A stretch of DNA of 64,000 nucleotides from an uncultured bacterium (GTDB taxonomy: Bacteria; Verrucomicrobiota; Kiritimatiellia; CAIKKV01; CAITUY01): assembly GCA_903895695.1 (NCBI GenBank), contig CAITUY010000054.1, positions 1 through 64,000 of the forward strand. The letters are read 5' to 3'. Position 1 is the first letter of the stretch, and the number at the start of each line of letters is the position of its first letter. Below the pieces are notes generated by a model. It saw nothing but the letters and a program-made list of their open reading frames with translations, made no database searches and was not told the DNA's origin. Positions 53,413 to 61,191 of the stretch are shown here, piece by piece. The translations under genes were made by a program, and so were the position numbers.

Positions 53413-54461
53413 CGCGCTTTTGCGTCCAATTCCAGCAGCCAGGAACGTACAATGCTGGCATCGGGCGCGCCCGGGCTCAAATCGAGGTACTTGCGGTAGT
53501 GAACGGCCGCGGCCCGCGGGTCGCCCAGGTAGTCGTCGTAGAGGACGCCCAGGTTGTAATGCAGCATGGCGTTCGTGGGGTCGCGGTCCAACCCGTCCCG
53601 GCACAGGCGCTCAGCGTCGCGATAGCGGCCGGCGGCCATTGCCTTGCGGACCGCGTCCAGGGCGGAGGTGCCGGCCGTGCGGGAGCGCGCGCCGGCTGAA
53701 GCGGTAGCGTTCGTCGTGACCACGGCATTCGGCGCGACCTCAACGCCCACGGTCACGGTCTTCGCCGTGGCCGCGCGTAGCGCCGTTTCATAGGCGGCGG
53801 CTTTGCGGGCGATCTTGACGATCGCCGCCTTGTACGCCCTCTCCCGCGCGGTGGCCTGCTCGACTTCATGCCGCAGGCCGCCGAGTTCCGCAGTCAGTTC
53901 CTCCACCTGGGCCTTGAGCCGGTCTTCCCTGCGACCAACGACCTCACGCGCCTGATTCGCGCTTTGCGAGGAGTCGATGGCCTTGGCCAGTTGCGCCCGC
54001 AGGTCCGCGTTCTCGTGTTCGAGCTTGTGGAATAGATCGGAGTCAGGAGCCGGCGTCGGCACGGCGGCGTGCGCTGGACCGGAGGTCCCGGCCTCGGCCC
54101 GCACTTGCTCAACTTCGCGGCTCAACGCATCCCTGGCCTGGCGGGTCCGCGCGAGTTCGGCCCTCAATTCCTCCGGCGGCTGCATTCCGGCCAATGCCGT
54201 CGCCAAGGCGTCCTGCTTGCGGTCAAGCTCCTGGATCTGGAGAAGCAGCGAGGCATTGCGACGGCGCAAGTCGTTGGCGTCGCGGGTCAGTCGGGCCTGT
54301 TCGCGGCGCAGGTCGACGTTCTCGTCGACCACCTGCTGGTAGGCCCCGGCATCGATGATGGGCGGGACTGCCGCCGGAGGGTTGGTCTGCCCACGAACCG
54401 CGCCTGCCAGCAGCAGCCCGAGAACGGCTACATGTACCGGCGAGCCAAGCCACCTGGTCAT
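53409..54461 (-). CDS. Exported coiled-coil/TPR protein
   Basis: This is a protein of about 350 residues. The start at 54461 opens a signal peptide (GSPVHVAVLGLLLAGAVRGQ); the frame is open further upstream, so the start is not certain. A long coiled coil spans about 40-230, rich in Leu, Arg, Glu and Ala. The end carries one or two TPR units (AAGRYRDAERLCRDGLDRDP, then NAMLHYNLGVLYDDYLGDPR). It resembles YbgF/CpoB-type periplasmic proteins by layout only. Its stop overlaps the kinase start, so it may be part of the sensor or of the secretion machine upstream. Confidence 0.65.
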   Translation of the reverse strand: MTRWLGSPVHVAVLGLLLAGAVRGQTNPPAAVPPIIDAGAYQQVVDENVDLRREQARLTRDANDLRRRNASLLLQIQELDRKQDALATALAGMQPPEELRAELARTRQARDALSREVEQVRAEAGTSGPAHAAVPTPAPDSDLFHKLEHENADLRAQLAKAIDSSQSANQAREVVGRREDRLKAQVEELTAELGGLRHEVEQATARERAYKAAIVKIARKAAAYETALRAATAKTVTVGVEVAPNAVVTTNATASAGARSRTAGTSALDAVRKAMAAGRYRDAERLCRDGLDRDPTNAMLHYNLGVLYDDYLGDPRAAAVHYRKYLDLSPGAPDASIVRSWLLELDAKAR

Positions 54462-54594
54462 GGCGACCCGGAGAAGCGTCAAGCGTCCAACCCGGAAAGC
54501 TGCTAGAGGCTGTGCAATCATGGCCATCTTCGAGGCCCCGGCCCGTGTCCCGTGGCGCCACCAGCCCGCAGGCGGGCGGCGCGTCCGCATCGAC

Positions 54595-56223
54595 TCACAG
54601 CGATTCCGGCATAGGCGTCACGGCAGGCGTGGGGGCCGTCGCAGGAGTGGAGTTCGGCGCTGCCAGGTGGGGCTGCTTCTTGATATCCCTGCTGCGTTCG
54701 AAAAACTTGGTGCCGGTCACGATGCGGGGCGTAAGAAGGACGATGAGCTCGGCGTTCTGGGTGAGCGTATCGGTGGTCCTGAAGAGCGCACCGAGGAACG
54801 GAATGCGGCTAAGCAAAGGCAACCCCGTGGTGTTCTTGCTGGTCGTTTCGTCGATCAACCCGCCGATGATGATCGTCACCCCATCCTTTACGACGACGCT
54901 CGTCTCGGCGGTGGACTTCTTCACAATCGGAACGCCCTGTCCGCCGGCCGTGTCGTAGAACCCGAGGATAGTGCTCACCTCGGGCTTGATGCTAACCGTG
55001 ATAAAGCCTTCGTCGTTAATGCGGGGCGTTACACCGAGGGTCACGCCTACGTCGATGAACTTGTAGGTCTTGGTCGTCACATTGGTCGACCCCGTATCGT
55101 ACCCAAGCTCGGCGTAGGGCTGCTGCGAGATGACCTTGATGGTCGCTTCCTGGCCGTCCAGAACCGCGATATGGGGGTCCGACAACACCTTCGCATCGCC
55201 CACCGTCTGGAGGGCCTGTACGACGATATTCAAGTCACTGCCCGAGGCAATAGTCCGGTAGTTGAGCGTCCCGGCCGGATCCGCTGCCTGCAGGGCCAGG
55301 GGGAACTGCGCTGCGGCCGACACGGCAAAGCGGGGGTCCAAGCCCTGAAAGACATGGTCCCAATTCACGCCCATCTTAAACTCGTCGCTCAGGACGACCT
55401 GGACAATTTTGGCCTCGATAAAGACCTGCCGCTGTTCCTTGTCGAACGCGGCAACCATTGCGGCGATCCGCCTGATGTTATTCGGCAGGTCCGTCACGAC
55501 CAATGTCTTGGTCCGTTTGTCCGAGTGCACCTGGCCCATTTCCTTGTTCAGCAACGGGGTGATCTGGGGCTCGACATCCTCTACGCGGGCATACTGCAGC
55601 ACGAAGTTGGTCGTCACCGTGGGGTTCTCGCGCAACACGGTGGGAATCTCGGCCTGCCGGACCACAGCCTCCATCTCCCGAATCTTCTCAGGCGTATCGA
55701 TGAGCACGAGCGTTCCGGTGGCGGGATCGGAAACAATTTTGCCCACCGAGCTCTTGATCGGCTCCAGAATGGCCGCCATGTCCTTGGCCGAAGCATACTT
55801 GAGCTGGATGATCTTCGCTTGTTTTCGTTCGTAGAAGCTCACGCCGTACAGGGACTGATATTCCTTGTCGGTCATGACCTTGATGATGGTGCCGCGAACC
55901 TCGTAGGCGAGGTTGTTGGCGGCCAGGACGATCTCGATCACATCGCCAAGGGGAACATCCTTGAGCATCAATTTCGTCGTGCCGGTGACATCCCTCCCAA
56001 CGATGACATTCAAGTCGCCTTTGACGGCCAGGAACTTGATCAGGTCGCCGATCTCCATCGGGTCGATCAGGTCGAGGGATATCTTCCGATCGAGGTTGGT
56101 GAGCCCATACTCCGTGATCGTCTTCGGAGAATGGTCCGGACGAGGCGGGACAACCGGATCGTCCGCCCGGGCACCCCACGCGAGGGCCGCCAGTACCGCT
56201 GCGAGGATTATGATCCGTCTCAC
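54595..56223 (-). CDS. gspD: Secretin (GspD/PilQ family)
   Basis: This 542-residue outer-membrane protein starts at a GTG that overlaps the previous stop. A signal peptide (about 1-20) is followed by a short STN/N0-like region (DPMEIGDLIKFLAVKGDLNV), an N1-type repeat with YASAKDMAAILEPI, and a second with YARVEDVEPQITPLL. The secretin core begins near 265 (QVFIEAKIVQVVLSDEFKMG) and has VGVTLGVTPRINDEGFITV and the ETTSKNTTGLPLLSRIPFLG-type motif. It forms the outer-membrane channel of the T2SS. It is shorter than classic GspD (about 650), with fewer N domains. Confidence 0.85.
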   Translation of the reverse strand: MRRIIILAAVLAALAWGARADDPVVPPRPDHSPKTITEYGLTNLDRKISLDLIDPMEIGDLIKFLAVKGDLNVIVGRDVTGTTKLMLKDVPLGDVIEIVLAANNLAYEVRGTIIKVMTDKEYQSLYGVSFYERKQAKIIQLKYASAKDMAAILEPIKSSVGKIVSDPATGTLVLIDTPEKIREMEAVVRQAEIPTVLRENPTVTTNFVLQYARVEDVEPQITPLLNKEMGQVHSDKRTKTLVVTDLPNNIRRIAAMVAAFDKEQRQVFIEAKIVQVVLSDEFKMGVNWDHVFQGLDPRFAVSAAAQFPLALQAADPAGTLNYRTIASGSDLNIVVQALQTVGDAKVLSDPHIAVLDGQEATIKVISQQPYAELGYDTGSTNVTTKTYKFIDVGVTLGVTPRINDEGFITVSIKPEVSTILGFYDTAGGQGVPIVKKSTAETSVVVKDGVTIIIGGLIDETTSKNTTGLPLLSRIPFLGALFRTTDTLTQNAELIVLLTPRIVTGTKFFERSRDIKKQPHLAAPNSTPATAPTPAVTPMPESL

Positions 56224-57299
56224 CTGACTTCAATCTCCTGTTTTTGCTTCTTCAAAATGACGTGATCCGCCAACACGCGGCCCAACGTATAACCCGTGTC
56301 ACCGAGCGCTTCACCGACTTTCACGAAGAATGTCTGCGACGAGGTCTTGTTACGAAGGATCGCCATGGTTGCTTCCGGCGTCTTGGTGTCGATCGATACC
56401 CCCACCAGTTTGAAGTCCGTCTTCTTCTCGCCCCCCGGCGAATTCGTTGTCGTTCCAGTGACTTCCAGCGGTTGGAAGATGTCCCGGACCTGCACCTTCT
56501 GAAGTATCCCATCCAGCTCGGGCGCCTTCAGGGGTGCATCCCCGACCGGAACCGCGGCTAGTTCCCCCGCTTCATTCACCTGCCTGACCAAGTCCGCCTC
56601 AATGCCAGACTGAATTGAGGCGATACTATAGACGACCAATACCAAGAGAACAAGGACAACAAGTGCCAGCACCCGGTTGGCCAAGGGCCATCCGACGGAG
56701 GGGATGCCTGGTGCCCGTACAGGCTTCGATCGACGGGGGGCTGGCGAAGGCGGGGCGGCAGGCGGCGCCGCGGCGGCGACCGCCGGACCGGACGCAACGG
56801 CCGCCGTGGGCGGCGCCAGGGGCGCGGATCGAGCCGGTGCAGCCGCCGGCGCTGGTGCCGCTGCCGCTGCGGGAGTCGCCGCGAGTTTCAGCTTCCGGTC
56901 CGCATCCGCGGCCTCTTCCTTCTTAGCGCCCGGCGCGACCGCCACTACAGCCGGAGCACCTCTCGCTTCCCCGGCGTTCGCCTTCTTGAGAGCAGCACCC
57001 TCAGGAACGGCCGTGGGAACGGCCCCCCGTTCGGCCGGGGCTGCAGCCACGGGAGGCGGAGCGACCGGTATCGGGGCACGCTCCTCACGGCTCTGCGCGA
57101 CGGGCGCGGTAACGACCGCAGGAACAGGCGCAGGCGAAGGAGCCGGTGCCACCGTCGACGGCTCCGTCGGCGGAATGACCTTGGGAGTCGTTTGAGCCGG
57201 GGTTGACGCCGATCCGGGGGCTGCCGCGCCCTGGCGCGTGTCCTGCTGAATGAGCGCCAGCAGTCGCTCCTCGGGCGTCAGCTCTTTCTCAGAAGACAT
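56220..57299 (-). CDS. gspC: GspC-like inner-membrane protein with Pro/Ala-rich tail
   Basis: This is a 359-residue protein. A cytoplasmic region of about 200 residues is very rich in Pro, Ala and Val and is probably disordered. One membrane helix (RVLALVVLVLLVLVVYSIAS) is followed by a periplasmic segment with VQVRDIFQPLEVTG, KTDFKLVGVSID and FFVKVGEALGDTGYTLGRVL. This is the homology-region pattern of GspC, which links the platform to the secretin. No PDZ domain follows. The gene lies between the ExeA-like ATPase and the secretin, both overlapping or touching it. Confidence 0.7.
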   Translation of the reverse strand: MSSEKELTPEERLLALIQQDTRQGAAAPGSASTPAQTTPKVIPPTEPSTVAPAPSPAPVPAVVTAPVAQSREERAPIPVAPPPVAAAPAERGAVPTAVPEGAALKKANAGEARGAPAVVAVAPGAKKEEAADADRKLKLAATPAAAAAPAPAAAPARSAPLAPPTAAVASGPAVAAAAPPAAPPSPAPRRSKPVRAPGIPSVGWPLANRVLALVVLVLLVLVVYSIASIQSGIEADLVRQVNEAGELAAVPVGDAPLKAPELDGILQKVQVRDIFQPLEVTGTTTNSPGGEKKTDFKLVGVSIDTKTPEATMAILRNKTSSQTFFVKVGEALGDTGYTLGRVLADHVILKKQKQEIEVR

Positions 57300-58146
57300 C
57301 CGGCAATCCTCCCGCTTGCGGCACCTGCGGTCTCAAATCTGCGGCGGTAACGTCGCGAACAAGGGCCTCATCAACGAGTCGCTTATCCTGCATGACCGCT
57401 GTTTCCAGTAAATTATGACAAACCATCGACATCTGCCGGGGATACCCCCGCGTATACTCGTGGATGGCGCGGACCGCCCCGTCGGTGAACAGCCCCCCTC
57501 CTTGATAGCCGGCCTGCTGGATGCGGAAATGGATCATCTCCCGCGCCTCGTCGACGTCCAGCGGCTTGATCACGCACTTGAGCGCAATCCGATCCCACAG
57601 GTTGGGCATCTTGCTCAACACGGGGATCAGTTCCAGTTGCCCCACCAAAATCAACTGGAGGATCTTGAACTCGTTGGTTTCATAATTCAGAAGAATGCGA
57701 AGAATCTCAAGAACATAATCCGGCAACAACTGAGCCTCGTCGACCAGCAGAATCACCCTCTTACGCTCCTGCACGCCCGTCTTGTACAAGAATTGCTCGA
57801 TCGCCTCGATGCAGTCCAGCCCAGAAGTCTTCTTGGGATCCACGGGAGCGTGCATCAAAGCCACGAGACGGCTCAGGAACTGCTTCTGTGTCTTGAAGTA
57901 GGGGTTGAGGACCATGTGGAAGCACACGTCAGGCTCTTCCCGTAGAACCTGCGACAGCTTTCGGCTGAGCGTCGTCTTGCCGGTCCCGACATCTCCCACG
58001 ATGATGCTGAGCCCGCGCTTGAGGTTCAAAGCGATCCGCAACCGGGTCAGTGCCGCTTTGTGCTGTTTGGAAAGGTAAAAGAATGACGGGTCGGGGCTCG
58101 TCGAAAACGGCTCGTCGCTCAATCCCAGTATCTTGTAGTAGCTCAT
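57289..58146 (-). CDS. ExeA/GspA-like AAA ATPase
   Basis: This 285-residue protein starts with MSYYKILGLSDEPFSTSPDP, the typical ExeA/TniB-like head. It has Walker A GDVGTGKT (51-58), Walker B VILLVDEAQL (131-140) and the sensor region YTRGYPRQMSMVCHNLL. In T2SS, ExeA-type proteins help insert or assemble the secretin across peptidoglycan. It is the first gene of the second secretion gene group and has a good promoter 34 nt upstream of its start. Lacking the membrane and peptidoglycan-binding part, it resembles the short cytoplasmic forms. Confidence 0.85.
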   Translation of the reverse strand: MSYYKILGLSDEPFSTSPDPSFFYLSKQHKAALTRLRIALNLKRGLSIIVGDVGTGKTTLSRKLSQVLREEPDVCFHMVLNPYFKTQKQFLSRLVALMHAPVDPKKTSGLDCIEAIEQFLYKTGVQERKRVILLVDEAQLLPDYVLEILRILLNYETNEFKILQLILVGQLELIPVLSKMPNLWDRIALKCVIKPLDVDEAREMIHFRIQQAGYQGGGLFTDGAVRAIHEYTRGYPRQMSMVCHNLLETAVMQDKRLVDEALVRDVTAADLRPQVPQAGGLPDVF

Positions 58147-58179
58147 GTGACCGCCCCGTCACCTTTGAAAAGACACGCT

Positions 58180-58207
58180 ATTATGGCTGCTCCGGAACGC
58201 CAGTCAA
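58180..58207 (-). promoter_or_regulatory. Sigma70-type promoter of the exeA-gspCD operon
   Basis: On the minus strand TTGACT (58207-58202) and CATAAT (58185-58180) are separated by 16 nt, each differing from the consensus at one position. The start codon lies at 58146, so the leader is short. Confidence 0.65.
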
Positions 58208-58225
58208 TGGCGGATTGAAGATGGC

Positions 58226-59416
58226 TCAGCGGCTGCACACGGGGGGCGGGCCGATCTCCCTGTCGCGCGCCTCAGCGGGCTCTCCCGTCCACCCTTCTTC
58301 GGCGGCACGAACCAGGTTATACAATTCCCGGGCCGTCACGTAGTGCAGTCGCCACGCCCGCCCATCATTGAACTCACGCTGCAGGGTGACATGCAGGTCG
58401 CGCATGGCAGCCCCAAGGATCACGTCCCGGTTGGCGGGCAGACAACCGTGGGTATGCACTTTGACAAACACCCAATCCGGCCGGCCGGCGACACCGATCC
58501 ACTGGTCGGTCCACAAACGCAGCCGATCGCGCGTCGGGGGATTTGCGTTCGTGATTTCGGCGTTTTCAAGCCGGGGCAAAACGCCCCACTTCCTCCACCG
58601 CCAGTTCAGGGCGAGCGGTCCCTGAACGATCATAAGCGGAGGTGGAGGGTGGAATGCAGAAGGTGGAAGGGTATCCGATTCTCCCCTTCGACCCTCCACC
58701 TGCGCGACCACGCGCACGCCCCGATCCGCCCCACGAGGCCGACCCTCAACGTCCGTAGCCCGGTAAATCGAATTGACCATGCGCGCCTGGGTTGGCGAGG
58801 GGGCCGAAGGAAACGTGAAGTCCGCATAACACCCGGTGGAAGCCAGAACACCGAGTTCCTCGTTGACCCCGCACCAGTCCCCATCCGGCCGTGAATTGCA
58901 CAAAGCCCAGTTCCCATGAACGAACCCGTAACGAATGGCGCCTCGTTCGTCTCGGTCCCCTGCTCCCGATCCTCGCCCCCCGACCCCCGACCCTCTCTCT
59001 CGCCCCAGCAACCCGTGTTGCTGATGCAGGACGTCCCGGAACGCGGCCAATTTTTCGCGCAACCCGTCCGGCGTATCGTGCCGATGGTGCAGGTGGATCT
59101 CCACCTCACCGAAACCATTGCCGCAAACGCCCGCCAACGGGTCGAGAACAGCGGCGTCGTATTCCTCCTGAGGATAGAAAAACGTATGTAACGGAGGCCG
59201 CCCGTCGGCATCGCGTATCCCGCGAACAGATTCGGGATAAGCCGCCACCCACGCCTTGACCAACGCAAGCGCCGCGGCGGTATCGCCATTTCCCCGAAAC
59301 GGCTCGAAGTGATCCGCGACGCAGAAGAAAAGATGACGGGCACCGGCCGGACTCCTGGGTCGGCGCAAGCGCGACATCACGTAACCGGGCAACCATTTGT
59401 CGATGGCTTTAAACAT
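58226..59416 (-). CDS. Polysaccharide-deacetylase-like protein
   Basis: This protein has about 396 residues. A start at 59416 overlaps the end of the GT2 gene by 8 nt; a GTG at 59437 is possible. It has FFCVADHFEPF near the N-terminus, then FFYPQEEY, EVEIHLHHRHD and WALCNSRPDG, which fit a NodB-like (carbohydrate esterase 4-like) fold with Asp/His metal ligands. The later VKVHTHG also fits. Such proteins recur in exopolysaccharide loci of exosortase-containing bacteria. Two stretches (near residues 140-150 and 247-259) are coded by 7-nt repeats (GSGVGGRGSGAGD and VEGRR-HPPPP-like). They are likely loops that tolerate insertion. Confidence 0.65.
   Translation of the reverse strand: MFKAIDKWLPGYVMSRLRRPRSPAGARHLFFCVADHFEPFRGNGDTAAALALVKAWVAAYPESVRGIRDADGRPPLHTFFYPQEEYDAAVLDPLAGVCGNGFGEVEIHLHHRHDTPDGLREKLAAFRDVLHQQHGLLGRERGSGVGGRGSGAGDRDERGAIRYGFVHGNWALCNSRPDGDWCGVNEELGVLASTGCYADFTFPSAPSPTQARMVNSIYRATDVEGRPRGADRGVRVVAQVEGRRGESDTLPPSAFHPPPPLMIVQGPLALNWRWRKWGVLPRLENAEITNANPPTRDRLRLWTDQWIGVAGRPDWVFVKVHTHGCLPANRDVILGAAMRDLHVTLQREFNDGRAWRLHYVTARELYNLVRAAEEGWTGEPAEARDREIGPPPVCSR
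58640..58674. repeat. 7-nt repeat array in the deacetylase-like gene
   Basis: AGGTGGA, GGGTGGA, ATGCAGA, AGGTGGA and AGGGTAT follow in register. The array lies inside the coding frame. Confidence 0.75.
58965..58995. repeat. 7-nt repeat array in the deacetylase-like gene
   Basis: CCCGATC, CTCGCCC, CCCGACC, CCCGACC and CTC follow in register and encode a Gly/Ser/Arg loop. Confidence 0.75.
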
Positions 59417-60662
59417 GGCGGCCTGCGCGTTCACCACCCCGCTCGGTCCTCTCCCACGTTCCCGTCAACCCGCCGCGACAGAACCGGATGAACCCCACGA
59501 ACAGCGCCACTTGCATGGTGAAGAAATAGACCGCCAGCCGGATCGGCTTGGCCACGCGGGCAGCAGGACGAAGTGTCAACTCCACGCAAAGAATGACACC
59601 CAGAACGGCGATGCCGCCAGCAACAACCCCAATCCCGGCCAGCCCCCGCCCCTGAACACTGAACACTGAACACTGGGCCCATCCCCAAGCCCCTGCCAAG
59701 CCGAGCGCGACGAGCATGAGATGCGGCGTAAACCACCGCAACACTTTGTGCGACCAGAACACCCACGCGAACGTCCCATAGCGGGGCGCCAGGCAACGCC
59801 GACACAGCGCCATCGCCTGGTACGCGCCGGCCCCGATCCTGACACGGCGACGCCACTCGTCCGATACGGCCGGCGGCAACTCCTCTCGTGCCACCGCCCG
59901 CGGTTCGAACACCATCCTGAAGCCCTGCTCGCGCACTTTCATGCCGATCACGAAATCATCCACGATCGTGTTATCGGGAGTGTCGCCATCAAACAGGCCG
60001 CCACGGATCGCATAGATTGCGCCGTTGGCGCCAAGGCACGAGTCGAGTGTGCTTTCCGCTTCCTTGAGCCGGCTCTCGGTATCCCAGTACGCGCGTTCGT
60101 CGGTCTGGCCCGACGCGCCGTGCTCCAAAACCAACCGCCCGCACACGCCGCCCACGGCCGGATCCTCGAATGGAGCCACGAGCCGCCGCAGGGCATCCGG
60201 GTCGAACATCGTGTTGGCGTCGGTGAAGACGAGGAGGGTCGCCTCTTCCCCTCCACCTTCCCGGACCAGGCGCTTCAGCATGGCCATCTTGCCGCGATTC
60301 TGTTCCGCGACAATAGCGGTAACATTGGGGTGTGCCGCCGCCCACCCTTGCGCCAGTACGGCCGTCCGGTCCGTCCCGCCGTCAACCCCGACCCGGACCT
60401 GCACCCGGTCGGCGGGATAGTCGACCGCTTCGAGATTCGCGAGACGCGGCACGACGATCGCCTCCTCATTATGGGCGGAGAAAAGGATAATAACGGGCGG
60501 GGGTGGCCCGACCGCTGTGCGGGCGGGTTCTTCCGTCGCGCGGAGCGCGACGGCCACCTGCGACCGAGCCCGTCTCGTGCCCAGCCACAACATCAAGGCC
60601 GGGTAGACCAGCCACGTGTAGGCGAGCACCAGGACGATCAGGATGATTCCGGAAATGAGCAT
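59409..60662 (-). CDS. Membrane glycosyltransferase, family 2
   Basis: This is a protein of about 417 residues. The start at 60662 opens an N-terminal membrane helix (LISGIILIVLVLAYTWLVYP). The GT2 domain has the nucleotide-binding start VIILFSAHNEEAIV, a VDGGTDRTA motif, the DxD-like TDANTMFDPDAL and a later DDFVIGMKV with RRVRIGAG, as in processive or lipid-linked sugar transferases. Several C-terminal membrane helices follow. One short segment (AQCSVFSVQ, near residue 332) is coded by three copies of TGAACAC. It probably adds sugar to a surface polysaccharide. Confidence 0.8.
   Translation of the reverse strand: MLISGIILIVLVLAYTWLVYPALMLWLGTRRARSQVAVALRATEEPARTAVGPPPPVIILFSAHNEEAIVVPRLANLEAVDYPADRVQVRVGVDGGTDRTAVLAQGWAAAHPNVTAIVAEQNRGKMAMLKRLVREGGGEEATLLVFTDANTMFDPDALRRLVAPFEDPAVGGVCGRLVLEHGASGQTDERAYWDTESRLKEAESTLDSCLGANGAIYAIRGGLFDGDTPDNTIVDDFVIGMKVREQGFRMVFEPRAVAREELPPAVSDEWRRRVRIGAGAYQAMALCRRCLAPRYGTFAWVFWSHKVLRWFTPHLMLVALGLAGAWGWAQCSVFSVQGRGLAGIGVVAGGIAVLGVILCVELTLRPAARVAKPIRLAVYFFTMQVALFVGFIRFCRGGLTGTWERTERGGERAGRHV
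59652..59675. repeat. Three TGAACAC repeats in the GT2 gene
   Basis: CTGAACA occurs three times in tandem. It encodes part of a loop between two membrane helices. Confidence 0.85.
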
Positions 60663-60675
60663 CGGGTGTCGCGAC

Positions 60676-61191
60676 CTACCCTCTCTCCACGGCTCGCGCC
60701 GGCACTCCCACGGCCGTGGCTCCTTCCGGCACATCGTCGATCACCACGGCATTGGCCCCGATCTTGGCGCCACGGCCCACCCGGACAGCCCCCACGATCT
60801 TGGCGCCAGCCCCGATGAAAACATCATCGCCGAGGACGGGCGCCGCTCCCTTTTCCGCCCCGACAGTCACCTGGTGCTCGATGACGACATGCTTGCCACC
60901 TCGCACGGCGGTGTTGATCACGACTCCCTGGCTGTGGACCAGCACAAACTCCGGACCGAAATCGGCCCCGCGGCCGATGATGCAGCCGCCAAAGACGACA
61001 TTGAGTTTGTTGAACACCATGGCCAGCGGAGCCAGTCCAAATCGCTGTGACGCCTGCATAAGACGGTACACGATCATGGCTTGCGTGCCGTCCGTGAAGC
61101 GCGCCTTCACGCACGACCGCCAAGTCGTGTCGCCATAGAGCCACTGGGCCTTGGCCCGGATGTCGGATCGAATCAACGCGAACATGTTCAT
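60676..61191 (-). CDS. Left-handed beta-helix acetyltransferase (serine acetyltransferase-like)
   Basis: This 171-residue protein starts at the ATGA overlapping the previous stop. The N-terminal helices (IRSDIRAKAQWLYG) resemble the serine acetyltransferase head. From about residue 67 there are hexapeptide repeats (GGCIIGRGADFGPEFVLVHS, then GAGAKIVGAVRVGRGAKIGA). Such enzymes O-acetylate sugars or serine. Its place between two glycosyltransferases suggests polysaccharide modification. Confidence 0.8.
   Translation of the reverse strand: MNMFALIRSDIRAKAQWLYGDTTWRSCVKARFTDGTQAMIVYRLMQASQRFGLAPLAMVFNKLNVVFGGCIIGRGADFGPEFVLVHSQGVVINTAVRGGKHVVIEHQVTVGAEKGAAPVLGDDVFIGAGAKIVGAVRVGRGAKIGANAVVIDDVPEGATAVGVPARAVERG

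Noticed and set aside
51502..53499. A 665-codon open frame on the plus strand
   Set aside because: It is antisense to the histidine kinase, whose motifs are complete; long antisense frames are expected at this GC content.
54355..56265. A 636-codon open frame on the plus strand
   Set aside because: It is antisense to the secretin gene and shows no motif.
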